Origin: Agrobacterium genomosp. 13 str. CFBP 6927
GTDB lineage: Bacteria > Pseudomonadota > Alphaproteobacteria > Rhizobiales > Rhizobiaceae
Reading direction: 5' to 3'
DNA: 64,000 bases
NCBI GenBank assembly: GCA_900012615.1
Contig: LT009757.1
Coordinates: 914,096-978,095, forward strand
How positions within the stretch are numbered: position 1 is the first letter of the stretch; every line of letters starts with the position of its first letter. The notes beneath the pieces were generated by a model that did no database searches, was not told the DNA's origin, and saw only the letters and a list, made by a program, of their open reading frames with translations. Made by a program: the position numbers and the translations under genes. Shown here piece after piece: positions 17,284 to 26,141 of this stretch.

Positions 17284-18906
17284 TTATTCGCTCCGCCACA
17301 CGTCGTAGGCGTTTTCAGGCAATTGCTTGAACGGCCGGAAGCTGATGCCTTTCACATGTTTTGCGGCGGCAACCTGATCTTCGGGCTCATAGAGCGGAAT
17401 GGCGTAAGCCTGATCGACAATCGCGAAACGCTGCAGCTTCGCATAAACCTCGAAACGCTTTTTCTGATCGAGGGTCGATGCCGCCGCGTTCAGCCATTGC
17501 GCCAGTTCCGGCGCTTCGGCGCGGCTGTAGTTGATGGTGCCACCCTTCTGCAGCGGCAGGTAATGATATTCGATGTCGATCGCATCCGTCGGCGTGTTGG
17601 AATTGGCGATGGAACCGAACTGGCCGGTCTTGCGGCGATCCGTGTAGGTGCCCGCATCGACATAATTGATGGCTAGATCGATGCCCGCCACTTGCCGGGC
17701 CTGTGCCTGCAGCGCCTGCAGGAGGACATCGCGCTGATCGCGCACAGTGGCCTGCGCCTGCACGACATCGATGGTCAGACGCTTGCCGTCCTTGGTGCGG
17801 AAACCGTCCGCATCCTTCTCGCGCCAGCCCGCTTCGTCCAGCAGCCTGTTGGCCAATTCAGCATCTGCCCCGTAGGCGTTCTCGATGCTCTTGTCATAAA
17901 ACTGCGGATCGATCGGCGAGGTGATGCCCCAGGCACGGGTGCGTTCACCGCGATAAACCGCCTTCAGGACCTTGTCGATATCAAGCGAAGCGAGGAGCGC
18001 CTTGCGTACTTTGACATCCTGCGTCGGACCCCAGGTGACATTGAGGAAGAGCGAGTAGGGCGTCCCCGTATTGAGCGCCGTCTGATAGGTGAAGTCGGGA
18101 TTATCCTTGAAGAGAGCCGCGTCGTTGCCCGAAATCCCTTCGATCACATCGAGCTGCCCGGAGGTCAATGCACCGGTCCTTACCGAGGATTCCGGCAGGA
18201 AACGATAGGTCACCTGATCGAGATAGGCCGCCCCCTGGTGTTTGGCGGTCTTCGGCGCCCAATTATAATCGGGGTTCTTTTCGAACTGGATTTCCTGACC
18301 CTTGACGTAGCGCTTGAGAATGAAAGGACCGGTTCCAGCAACTTCCGGTCCGCCAGCCTTGATTTGCGGCGATGCAAAAGCAGCCGGCGACAGGATTTCG
18401 AGGCCCGCGACATAATCGAGGAAGGGTGCGTAAATGTCTTTCAGGGTGAAAGATACCGTATGGGAATCGACGGCTTTCAGCTCGGCGATGCGCGAAACCG
18501 GACCGGCGCTGACGCTGGTGGAATAGGCAGGATCTTTAAGCTTTTCGAAATTGGCGATCACCGCCTGCGCATCGAATTTCTGGCCGTCGGTGAAGGTGAC
18601 GTCGTCGCGCAGCTTGAACGTATAGGTCTTGCCATCCTCGGAAATGCTGTGGCCGGTCGCGAGCCACGGCACATATCCGCCATCGGCAGTCCGCGCCAGA
18701 AGCGATTCATAGGCGTTTCGCAGCAAAAGCTTGGTCTTGTCCTGGCCGTTCAGTTGCGGATTGAGCGTCGCCGGTTCCGTCTCGACACCCCAGGTCAATG
18801 TACCGCCACTGACGGGCTTGGCGTCCTGCGCAGAAGAGAGCACCGGGAAGGCCGAAATTGCCAGCAGCGCGGTGCCTGCGACGACGAACTGTCTGCGATT
18901 GAGCAT
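17284..18906 (-). CDS. ABC importer substrate-binding protein, family 5 (tandem copy 1)
   Basis: This 540-residue periplasmic solute-binding protein is of the oligopeptide/nickel type. The N-terminus MLNRRQFVVAGTALLAISAF has a twin-arginine motif and an AQ-type cleavage region, so Tat export is likely. The SBP family 5 blocks GTGPFILKRYVKGQEI and RKALLASLDIDKVL are visible. It is closely similar over its whole length to the neighbouring gene at 18943, which points to a tandem duplication. A GGAG lies seven bases before the ATG. The two copies may bind different but related ligands for the same permease. Confidence 0.9.
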   Translation of the reverse strand: MLNRRQFVVAGTALLAISAFPVLSSAQDAKPVSGGTLTWGVETEPATLNPQLNGQDKTKLLLRNAYESLLARTADGGYVPWLATGHSISEDGKTYTFKLRDDVTFTDGQKFDAQAVIANFEKLKDPAYSTSVSAGPVSRIAELKAVDSHTVSFTLKDIYAPFLDYVAGLEILSPAAFASPQIKAGGPEVAGTGPFILKRYVKGQEIQFEKNPDYNWAPKTAKHQGAAYLDQVTYRFLPESSVRTGALTSGQLDVIEGISGNDAALFKDNPDFTYQTALNTGTPYSLFLNVTWGPTQDVKVRKALLASLDIDKVLKAVYRGERTRAWGITSPIDPQFYDKSIENAYGADAELANRLLDEAGWREKDADGFRTKDGKRLTIDVVQAQATVRDQRDVLLQALQAQARQVAGIDLAINYVDAGTYTDRRKTGQFGSIANSNTPTDAIDIEYHYLPLQKGGTINYSRAEAPELAQWLNAAASTLDQKKRFEVYAKLQRFAIVDQAYAIPLYEPEDQVAAAKHVKGISFRPFKQLPENAYDVWRSE

Positions 18907-18942
18907 GCTTAAACTCCATTAAAATATTGAATCGCCGACGGA

Positions 18943-20580
18943 TCAGGCGTTTTGCTGAAGCCAGATATCGTAGGCATTATCGGGAAGGCGTTTGAAGGGT
19001 CTGAAGCCGACACCCTTGACCGCGACCGAAGCGGCAATCTGGTCGTCGGGCACATAAAGCGGCAGGCCGAGCGCCTGCTCCAGAAGCGCATAACGCTGCA
19101 ATTTCGCGTAGATTTCGAAGCGTTTTTGCTGATCGAGCGTCGCTGCCGCCTCGTCCAGCCAGGCGGATATTTCCGGCGCCTCGGTGCGGCTGTAATTGAT
19201 CGATCCGCCCTTGTCGCGCGGCAGATAGTGGAAATAGATCGTGACGCCGTTTTCCTGCGTCGTCGTCGAATTCGGAATAATGCCGTACTGGCCGTCCTTC
19301 TGGCGGCTGGAATAGGTCCCCGCATCGACATATTGCAAGGCGAGATCGATACCGGCATTCTGGCGCAGCTGTGCCTGCACCGCCTGCAGGAGAATATCGC
19401 GCTGGTCACGCACGGTCGATTGCGACTGCACGACCTCGATCGTCAATCGCTTGCCGTCCTTCACGCGGAAACCATCACCGTCGCGGACGGACCAGCCGGC
19501 TTCATCGAGCAGGCTATTGGCGAGCTTCGGATTGAAACCATAGGCCTGCTCGATACTCTTGTCGTAGAAATCGGTATCCGCGGGGGTGAGAATACCCCAG
19601 GCACGCTTGCGTTCGCCGCGATAGACGGCTTGCAGGATCTGGTCCACGTCAACCGCCGCCTGAAATGCCCTGCGTATTTTAACGTCGGCGGTCGGCCCGT
19701 AATTGACGTTGAGGTAAAGCGTATAGGGCGTACCGGTATTGATTGCCGTCTGATAGGAAAATTCCGGGTCGTCCCGGAAGAGACCGGCATCATTGCCCGG
19801 AATTCCCTCGATCACCTGGACCTGACCGGAAGACAGAGCACCGCTGCGCACGGCGGATTCCGGCAGGAAACGATAAGTCACCTCATCCAGATAGGCTGGC
19901 CCCTGATGGCCGGCAGTCGCCGGCGCCCAGTTGTAACCGGGATTTTTGACGAAACGGATTTCCTGACCCTTGACGTAACGGTCGAGAACGAACGGGCCGG
20001 TGCCGGCAATTCCAGGCCCACCCGATTTCAGCTGCGGTGAGGAGAAGGCCCGCGGCGACAGGATTTCAATACCGGAAGCGCCGTCAAGGAAAGGCGCATA
20101 GACCCGCCCGAGCTTAAGGACGAGCGTGTGCTCGTCCACGGCAAGCGCTTCAGTAACGTGAGACAGGTGGCCGGCGCTGATACTGCCGGAATAGGTCGGC
20201 TCCTTCAGCTTGGTGAAATTGAGCGCCACCGCGGCAGCATTGAACTTCTCGCCATCGCTGAACGTCACGTCGTCGCGCAAGATGAAAGTGTATTGTTTGC
20301 CATCATCGGAGATCGAATAGCTTTTAGCCAGCCATGGCGCATAACCGCCATCGGGCGTACGAGCCAGAAGCGACTCATAGGCATTGCGCAGAATGAGCTT
20401 CGCCTTGGCCTGCCCGTTCAGATGCGGATTGAGCGTGCTTGGCTCGGTCTCCACAGCCCAGATCAACGAACCGCCGCTTGTCGGCGTCTGCGTGGTATCG
20501 CCTGCACCGAAGGCGACCCGGCCGCCGGCAAAAATCGCTGCGGCGCTCGTTGCCAGAATGAAATGACGTCTGGTTACCAT
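18943..20580 (-). CDS. ABC importer substrate-binding protein, family 5 (tandem copy 2)
   Basis: This is a 545-residue paralogue of the protein at 17284, with the same architecture: Tat-type signal MVTRRHFILATSAAAIFAGG, then GTGPFVLDRYVKGQEIRF, AYRGERKRAWGI-like and RFLPESAVRSGALSSGQ blocks. Most positions match the neighbour by eye, while ligand-pocket and C-terminal segments vary. It is separated from copy 1 by 36 bases and from the upstream oxygenase gene by 30. Confidence 0.9.
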   Translation of the reverse strand: MVTRRHFILATSAAAIFAGGRVAFGAGDTTQTPTSGGSLIWAVETEPSTLNPHLNGQAKAKLILRNAYESLLARTPDGGYAPWLAKSYSISDDGKQYTFILRDDVTFSDGEKFNAAAVALNFTKLKEPTYSGSISAGHLSHVTEALAVDEHTLVLKLGRVYAPFLDGASGIEILSPRAFSSPQLKSGGPGIAGTGPFVLDRYVKGQEIRFVKNPGYNWAPATAGHQGPAYLDEVTYRFLPESAVRSGALSSGQVQVIEGIPGNDAGLFRDDPEFSYQTAINTGTPYTLYLNVNYGPTADVKIRRAFQAAVDVDQILQAVYRGERKRAWGILTPADTDFYDKSIEQAYGFNPKLANSLLDEAGWSVRDGDGFRVKDGKRLTIEVVQSQSTVRDQRDILLQAVQAQLRQNAGIDLALQYVDAGTYSSRQKDGQYGIIPNSTTTQENGVTIYFHYLPRDKGGSINYSRTEAPEISAWLDEAAATLDQQKRFEIYAKLQRYALLEQALGLPLYVPDDQIAASVAVKGVGFRPFKRLPDNAYDIWLQQNA

Positions 20581-20610
20581 CTCTAATCCCCTGTGCCGAA
20601 TGGCCTGCCT

Positions 20611-21612
20611 TCACGCAGCGAGAGCGCGGCTGGCTGCCGCCAGATATTCGATTGTCTTCAGGCGATGCGCGCCGTCGGATACGGGGCAATCGACGACGAA
20701 CTCGTTGATGCCATGATGGTGATGAAGCCGGAGCAGTTCGGCACGAACCGTGGCCGGCGAGCCACGCACGATGAGCGGGCTGCGTTCCTCGATACGATAA
20801 TGCGTCGCGCCCGCCTGCCGGGCATATTCCCGGGCCTGCTCCTCGCTGCCGACGTTCACGCCCTGCCCGCCTTCGACCTCGACGCGAAAGCGACGGCTTT
20901 CAACCGCAAGCGTATCGGCAGCCTCATCGGTTTCGGCAACCACGACGGCCACGGCGAGAGCCGCATATTTGCCGCCGGCGGTTCTGAACGCATCCAGCGC
21001 CTCGGAAATGGCCGCCTCATTGCCATGGATATGGCCGGCATAAACGAAGTTCCATCCCAGCCTGCCGGCAAGCCGCCCGCTTTCCGGGCTCGCCCCAAGC
21101 AGGAAACGGTTGGGTGGCGAAGGCGGAAGGGGATAGGCCGCAAGCCTGTCTTCACCCCGATTTTCTGATCCGTCATCGCTGACATACTGCTCGAGATCCT
21201 CAAGCTGCCGTTCAAACGAGGGCTTGCGCGCCGGATCATAGGCGCCCTGAAGGGCACGCGTGGAGAGTGGAAGCCCGCCCGGCGCCTTGCCAATGCCCAG
21301 ATCGACACGACCGGGCGCAAGCGTTGAAAGCAGCTTGAAGTTTTCGGCGACCTTGTAGGCGCTGTAATGCTGCAGCATGACGCCTCCAGACCCGATATTG
21401 ATCCGCTGGGTCTGCGCCAACAGAAAACCGATCAGCACTTCGGGAGACGAGCTTGCCAGTTTTGGCGAGTTATGGTGCTCGGCAACCCAGAAGCGCAGGA
21501 AGCCGTGCGCTTCCGCTTTTTGCGCCAGCGTCACTGTTCTTTGCAGCGCCGCCACGGCGCTTTCATCGTGATGGATCGGACTCTTGTCGAGAAAGCTCAA
21601 ACCAAAGGTCAT
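20611..21612 (-). CDS. Luciferase-like flavin-dependent oxidoreductase (MsnO8/YhbW type)
   Basis: This 333-residue TIM-barrel flavoprotein of the bacterial luciferase-like superfamily starts MTFGLSFLDKSPI and has the group marks FWVAEHHN, SGGVMLQHYSAYKVAENF and LAPGRVDLGIGKAPGG. ATG at 21612 has GGAG five bases before it, and an in-frame GTG two codons upstream overlaps that site. It is the first gene of the minus-strand sulfur operon and faces the GNAT gene. Members of this subgroup often sit in sulfur-scavenging loci. Substrate not known. Confidence 0.82.
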   Translation of the reverse strand: MTFGLSFLDKSPIHHDESAVAALQRTVTLAQKAEAHGFLRFWVAEHHNSPKLASSSPEVLIGFLLAQTQRINIGSGGVMLQHYSAYKVAENFKLLSTLAPGRVDLGIGKAPGGLPLSTRALQGAYDPARKPSFERQLEDLEQYVSDDGSENRGEDRLAAYPLPPSPPNRFLLGASPESGRLAGRLGWNFVYAGHIHGNEAAISEALDAFRTAGGKYAALAVAVVVAETDEAADTLAVESRRFRVEVEGGQGVNVGSEEQAREYARQAGATHYRIEERSPLIVRGSPATVRAELLRLHHHHGINEFVVDCPVSDGAHRLKTIEYLAAASRALAA

Positions 21613-21839
21613 CGACACTCCAGGGTAACGGTCGTTAATTTGATAAAATCTATATTTTTAGTGATATAAATAATCGAGCAATGATATTTCCTTATTCAAT
21701 TGCACAATAAAAGATCATGCCGCGCCAAAGCCGCATGCCTTGCGCCATGCTTCTGCCCGCGGCTGAGGCCGGTGCAAGCTTTCAACGCTTGATCACCACC
21801 GCCCGGACAGCCGGCTTTCGTGTCCAAGCGAGACAAGCC
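21613..21839. promoter_or_regulatory. AT-rich divergent promoter region of the sulfur cluster
   Basis: The stretch 21635-21720 is markedly richer in A and T than its surroundings and separates two divergent operons (from 21612 leftward and from 21840 rightward). I see no single convincing operator or riboswitch fold. An open frame from 21717 continues into the GNAT gene, so part of this region could be its N-terminal coding sequence. Confidence 0.45.
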
Positions 21840-22544
21840 ATGCCCGATGTCATCATTCACTCCTCTTTACTTCACCCCTTGACCCAACCTCTCATCGAAG
21901 GCCTGATCAGCGAATATGACGGGCGATATGGCGCGACAGATCGCCCCGGCGGTGCGCGCGGCGAGATATTCCGATATCCGGAAGGGCTCTATTCCCCGCC
22001 GCTGGGCGATCTCCTGCTGGTGCAGCGAGACGGCAGGACCATTGCCGGCGGCGCCTTCATGAGCCACGACGACGAAACGGCCGAAATAAAGCGGATATGG
22101 ACCGATCCATCGCTGCGACGTCAGGGACTTGCCCGCACCATCATGTCGGCGCTTGAAGAAAGCGCTGCAGCCCTTGGCTATACCCGCACCTATCTCTCGA
22201 CCGGATTTCGTCAGCCGGAAGCCGTGGCGCTTTACCTCAGCCTCGGATATCGCCCGCTTTTCGACCCGGCGGCCGATCCGCATCTTTATCGCTCGCTACC
22301 TTTCGAAAAGCACATCGGCACCAGGGCCGGGCACAGGGGAAACACGCCCGTCTATCCTCCCGCCGCTTCCTTCGAAGAGGCGACCGCGCGAGTGAAAGCT
22401 TTAAAGGAAGGGCAGGAGGCGAAAATCCTAGCGCGCTTTGCCGGGCACAGCGCAGCACGGGCTGGGGGAGGCCGCGATGAACTATCGTACCAGAGCGTGC
22501 TTTCCGCCCGTACGGCTCAACCCTCAGCACGGAGTGCGACATGA
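21840..22544 (+). CDS. GNAT-family N-acetyltransferase, SnaB-like, in the sulfur cluster
   Basis: This 234-residue acetyl-CoA-dependent transferase has the GNAT core: LLLVQRDGRTIAGGAFM, then EIKRIWTDPSLRRQGLARTI with the acetyl-CoA pyrophosphate loop RRQGLA, and ALYLSLGYRPL near its end. About 55 extra C-terminal residues follow the core. The ATG at 21840 fits the usual GNAT N-terminus. The frame is open upstream to 21717, so a longer form is possible. It overlaps the next oxygenase gene by four bases (ATGA). In Bacillus, related acetyltransferases act on S-modified cysteines before oxygenase cleavage, which fits this neighbourhood but is inference. Confidence 0.75.
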   Translation: MPDVIIHSSLLHPLTQPLIEGLISEYDGRYGATDRPGGARGEIFRYPEGLYSPPLGDLLLVQRDGRTIAGGAFMSHDDETAEIKRIWTDPSLRRQGLARTIMSALEESAAALGYTRTYLSTGFRQPEAVALYLSLGYRPLFDPAADPHLYRSLPFEKHIGTRAGHRGNTPVYPPAASFEEATARVKALKEGQEAKILARFAGHSAARAGGGRDELSYQSVLSARTAQPSARSAT

Positions 22545-23563
22545 CTTTCGCAACGAATTTTCATCTGGGCATAGACCTCAGTCACCGTTCCCTTGATGTA
22601 CTCGGGCAAGACAGCAAGTCAAATGGCCTTCTCCGGCGTCTTGACGAAGGTGTCGATCTCATCACCCTTGAAGACGATTTTGCGCGCTCCACAGGCGATG
22701 GCCTCGATGCCATATTGCTCGCAAACTGGCTTGGCGCCCGAACCAGCCACGCCGGCATCCTTGCCGGTGCGCCGATCAACTTCCTTGAACCCTTCCATGT
22801 ATCGACCGCCATCGCCACACTCGATTACGTTACCGAAGGTCGTGCCGGCCTTCTTGCGCAACGGCTTGAGGGCAGCCGGGCGGCTGCGGCAAGACGCGCG
22901 ACCGGGGAGCTTAACGGCTATCCGGAAAACAACCGCCAGGCGCTCGAACGGGATTTCGACGAAGCGATAGACGTCATTCGTCGGCTCTGGGACAGCTGGG
23001 AAGATGACGCCGTCATCCGCGATCCGGAAAGCCAGCGCTTCATTGACGGCGCAAAATTGCGTTATGTCGATTTCAGGGGCGCAAATTTTAACGTCCTCGG
23101 CCCGTCGATCACACCGCGGCCTCCACAAGGCCAGCCCGTCATCGCCGCCATAGTGGGACCTAGAGACAGCATCCTTCCGACCTCCGCCGTCGATCTCGCA
23201 TTCTTGCGTGCAAGCGAGAGCGAGCTTTTGTCGCTGGTGAGGGGGCTCAAATCCAGACATCCGGAGCTGCGGCTCCTTGCCGACATCGGCATTGGGATTG
23301 ACGAGCCCGAAAAAGATACGATCCCGCAATGGAAGGATGAAGTGGCGACGACGATTTCACGGACACGCGCATTGGCCACAGCGGGGCTGGATGGCATCCG
23401 CTTCCTGCCACGACAACCGGAACGGGATCTTGCACCCCTGTCGGATCATATCCTGCCGGCGCTTCGCGATGCCGGACTTGCGCAACCAGGACGCGGATCG
23501 ACGCTGCGTGACCGCCTGTCATTGCCTGCCGCCGTGAACCGTTACGCCGTCGCAGCCGCCTGA
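22541..23563 (+). CDS. Luciferase-like flavin-dependent monooxygenase
   Basis: This 340-residue protein is more diverged than the others in the cluster. Recognisable parts are the N-terminal NFHLGIDLSHRSLDVLG-like strand, the TSHAGILAGAPINFLEPFHV segment and the YVTEGRAGLLAQRLEGSRAA phosphate-binding region. It overlaps the GNAT gene and lies 20 bases before a NtaA-type oxygenase gene, so the three form one operon. Function is assigned only at superfamily level. Confidence 0.75.
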   Translation: MTFATNFHLGIDLSHRSLDVLGQDSKSNGLLRRLDEGVDLITLEDDFARSTGDGLDAILLANWLGARTSHAGILAGAPINFLEPFHVSTAIATLDYVTEGRAGLLAQRLEGSRAAAARRATGELNGYPENNRQALERDFDEAIDVIRRLWDSWEDDAVIRDPESQRFIDGAKLRYVDFRGANFNVLGPSITPRPPQGQPVIAAIVGPRDSILPTSAVDLAFLRASESELLSLVRGLKSRHPELRLLADIGIGIDEPEKDTIPQWKDEVATTISRTRALATAGLDGIRFLPRQPERDLAPLSDHILPALRDAGLAQPGRGSTLRDRLSLPAAVNRYAVAAA

Positions 23564-23583
23564 AAGCCATCGGAAATAACACC

Positions 23584-24852
23584 ATGTCAAAGAAGCAAGT
23601 CATCATCGGGGCCCAGTTTCCGGGCGTCAACAACTTCACGGTCTGGAGCGATCCAGCGGCCGGCAGCCAGATCGCTTTCTCGTCTTTCAGGCATTTCGCC
23701 GAAACGGTGGAGCGGGGAAAACTGGACTTCATTTTCCTCGCAGAGGGATTACGGGTACGCGAACAGAAGGGTCGTTTCCACGAACTGGATGTGGTTGGGC
23801 GGCCGAACACATTGGCGATCCTCACGGCAATCTCCGCCGTCACCACCAATGTGGGCCTGATCGGAACGCTCACCACAACATTTAACGAGCCCTATCCGTT
23901 AGCCCGCCAGCTTGCCACGCTTGACACACTTTCAAACGGCCGCGCCGGGTGGAATGTCGTCACCTCGCCCGGCGCCTTTACCGGCGCGAATTTCCGAAGA
24001 GGCGACCATCTGCCCTTTGCCGAACGTTATGAGCGGGCAAGGGAATTTATCGAGGCAACGCGGGCCGTCTGGAAGGGGCAGGATTTTGCCTTCAAGTCCA
24101 AGCACTTCGATATCGCCGGCCGTTCCGATCTGCCACCCTCGCCGCAAGGCGCTCCCGTCATCGCGCAGGCCGGCGATTCCGAAACCGGCCGCGAACTGGC
24201 CGCCAGCCACGCCGATGTCATCTATTCCCGCCACGGCACGCTTGAGGATGGGCAGGCCTTCTACAAGGACGTCAAGGCGCGGCTTTCCAGATATGGCCGC
24301 AGCGCGGACGACCTCAAAATATTGCCCGGCGCCGCTTTCGTTCTGGGCGACAGCCAGGAAGATGCCGAGGAACGGCAGCGCGCCATTCGTTTGCAGCAGG
24401 TAAGCCCGAAAAACGCGATCGTATTTCTGGAACAGGTATGGAATCGCGATCTCTCTTCTTATGACCCGGATGGACCGCTGCCGGAGATCGACGCCGAAGT
24501 CGCCTCTCCTGCAGTAGCGCAAGGCCGTGCGAGCCGTGTCGACGACCGGCTGGAAACCGCCCGCACCTGGCGGGAAATCGCCAAGCGCGAAAAATTGAGC
24601 ATCCGTCAGCTCATCATCAAGGTGACGGCACGCCAGCATTTCATCGGCACGCCGGAAACGGTGGCGAGACAGATCAACAACTACGTTCAGGAAAACGCCG
24701 CCGACGGCTTCGTTTTTGCCCCGCATCTTACGCCAACAGGCTTTGATGAATTCGTCGACAAGGTCATTCCCTATCTTCAGGAATGGGGCGTCTACCGACA
24801 GCAATATGAAACGCAGACATTGCGGGGCAATCTCGGCCTCGCCGTGCATTGA
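23584..24852 (+). CDS. NtaA/SnaA/DszA-family FMNH2-dependent monooxygenase
   Basis: This 422-residue second member of the family seen at 12326 is clearly paralogous but not a recent copy. Family blocks are VGLIGTLTTTFNEPYPLARQ, LDTLSNGRAGWNVVTS, ERYERAREFIEATRAVW and QAGDSETGRELAASHADVIY. It is the last gene of the GNAT-oxygenase operon, ending about 30 bases before the left arm of a stem-loop. It probably oxygenates an imported or acetylated sulfur (or nitrogen) compound with reduced flavin. Confidence 0.87.
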   Translation: MSKKQVIIGAQFPGVNNFTVWSDPAAGSQIAFSSFRHFAETVERGKLDFIFLAEGLRVREQKGRFHELDVVGRPNTLAILTAISAVTTNVGLIGTLTTTFNEPYPLARQLATLDTLSNGRAGWNVVTSPGAFTGANFRRGDHLPFAERYERAREFIEATRAVWKGQDFAFKSKHFDIAGRSDLPPSPQGAPVIAQAGDSETGRELAASHADVIYSRHGTLEDGQAFYKDVKARLSRYGRSADDLKILPGAAFVLGDSQEDAEERQRAIRLQQVSPKNAIVFLEQVWNRDLSSYDPDGPLPEIDAEVASPAVAQGRASRVDDRLETARTWREIAKREKLSIRQLIIKVTARQHFIGTPETVARQINNYVQENAADGFVFAPHLTPTGFDEFVDKVIPYLQEWGVYRQQYETQTLRGNLGLAVH

Positions 24853-24882
24853 TCCTTGGTTCACTCCCGGACATACGAGAAA

Positions 24883-24917
24883 TGCCGAAAGGCCGCCTTT
24901 TTCAAGGCCTGTCGGCA
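24883..24917 (-). terminator. Stem-loop between convergent operons, likely terminator for the cysteine synthase operon
   Basis: TGCCGAAAGGCC pairs with GGCCTGTCGGCA with one internal mismatch around an 11-base loop. On the minus strand the stem is followed by TTTCTCG, a short U-rich tail, so it most likely ends the operon whose last gene stops at 24976. It may also slow plus-strand transcripts. Confidence 0.55.
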
Positions 24918-24975
24918 CTTGCGTTCAAACGAACGCGCCACAGAATTCTAAATTCCGTACCCCTTGCTTGATCTT

Positions 24976-25932
24976 TCAGTCCAGCGCATCAAAAAGCGAA
25001 AGATATCGCTCACCACTGTCGGGAAAGACGACGGCAATCGTCTTGCCACTGTTTTCCACGCGCCGTGAAAGTTCGATGGCAACCGCGATGGCAGCGCCGG
25101 ACGAGGTTCCGACCAGGAGGCCTTCCTCCCTTGCGACAGCAAGTGCAGCCCGCCGCGCCTGCTCGGTCGTAACGGCGACAACCTCATCCACAACGCCCTT
25201 GTTGTAAGTCTCCGGCAGGGTGCTTTCCTCCACCTCCGTGACCTTGTGCACGCCTTCGATCGTCAGCGCATCAGGATTGTCGGGGGACGGAACGGACTCC
25301 GGCGTAGGTTCGGCAACGACAATTTTTATTTCCGGGTTTTGCGACTTGAGGAAGCGCCCGGCACCGGAAACGGTGCCGCCCGTACCAACCGTAGCCACCA
25401 GAATATCAATGTTTCCGTCGGTATCGCGCCAAATTTCGGGCCCAGTCGTCTCGAAATGCACCTGCGGGTTGGCGTCATTGGAGCGCTGACCGGTGTAAAA
25501 GGCGTCAGGGTTTTCACCCTTGATCCGATCGATAATGCGATGGATCGCATCGGGCTGGAAAAGCTCCTCGTTTTCGATCAGTTCGATCTCGGATCCAAAC
25601 TGGCGAAGAATGTTGATCTTATCTTCGCTGATCGTATTGCGAAGGTAAAATTTCGTGCGATATCCGCGCGCGGCGGCGACAGCCGCAAATCCTATACCGG
25701 TATTGCCACTGGTGAGATCGAAAAGAAGATCACCCGGCTTCAATTTACCGCTCTTCTCCGCTTCGCGGATGATGCCCCATGCGGTTCGGTCTTTCACGCT
25801 GCCTGCGGGATTGAGGTACTCGATCTTGGCAAGGATCCTCGACGAAAGATCGTATTTCTCCGCTATTCTGGCGAGTTCCACGAGCGGCGTGTTGCCAACG
25901 AGTTCCGTAAAATCACGATAGATCCTGCCCAA
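24976..25932 (-). CDS. Cysteine synthase family protein (O-acetylserine sulfhydrylase, CysK/CysM-like)
   Basis: This 318-residue PLP enzyme makes cysteine from O-acetylserine and sulfide or thiosulfate. NPAGSVKDR carries the PLP lysine (Lys47). TSGNTGIG is the substrate loop, VGTGGTVSGAGRFLK the phosphate-binding loop, and LLVGTSSGAA the pyridine-nitrogen site. The start is a TTG with AGGA eight bases before it, and no ATG is suitably placed. It is the last gene of a minus-strand operon behind a DszC-like oxygenase, a triple rhodanese and a binding protein. It is therefore likely a special-purpose paralogue that fixes sulfur released by this cluster. The 209 bases upstream (25933-26141) hold nothing recognised. 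Confidence 0.9.
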   Translation of the reverse strand: MGRIYRDFTELVGNTPLVELARIAEKYDLSSRILAKIEYLNPAGSVKDRTAWGIIREAEKSGKLKPGDLLFDLTSGNTGIGFAAVAAARGYRTKFYLRNTISEDKINILRQFGSEIELIENEELFQPDAIHRIIDRIKGENPDAFYTGQRSNDANPQVHFETTGPEIWRDTDGNIDILVATVGTGGTVSGAGRFLKSQNPEIKIVVAEPTPESVPSPDNPDALTIEGVHKVTEVEESTLPETYNKGVVDEVVAVTTEQARRAALAVAREEGLLVGTSSGAAIAVAIELSRRVENSGKTIAVVFPDSGERYLSLFDALD

Positions 25933-26141
25933 TTTCGCTATCCTGTTTTGAATTGAAGGGGATGTGAAACGACCCGGACAAGGCGCCGGATTACCTGGCT
26001 TCCATCCGTTGACGAGGAGAAATGGAAGGTTGAAAGCAGGCTTGGCGAGGCATCTTCACGCTCAGGCGACACGGTGTTTCGCCCATGATGCAAATCTGCC
26101 CAGGCCGATCGTCGCATCGCCATCCGTGACGCACAGCCTTC

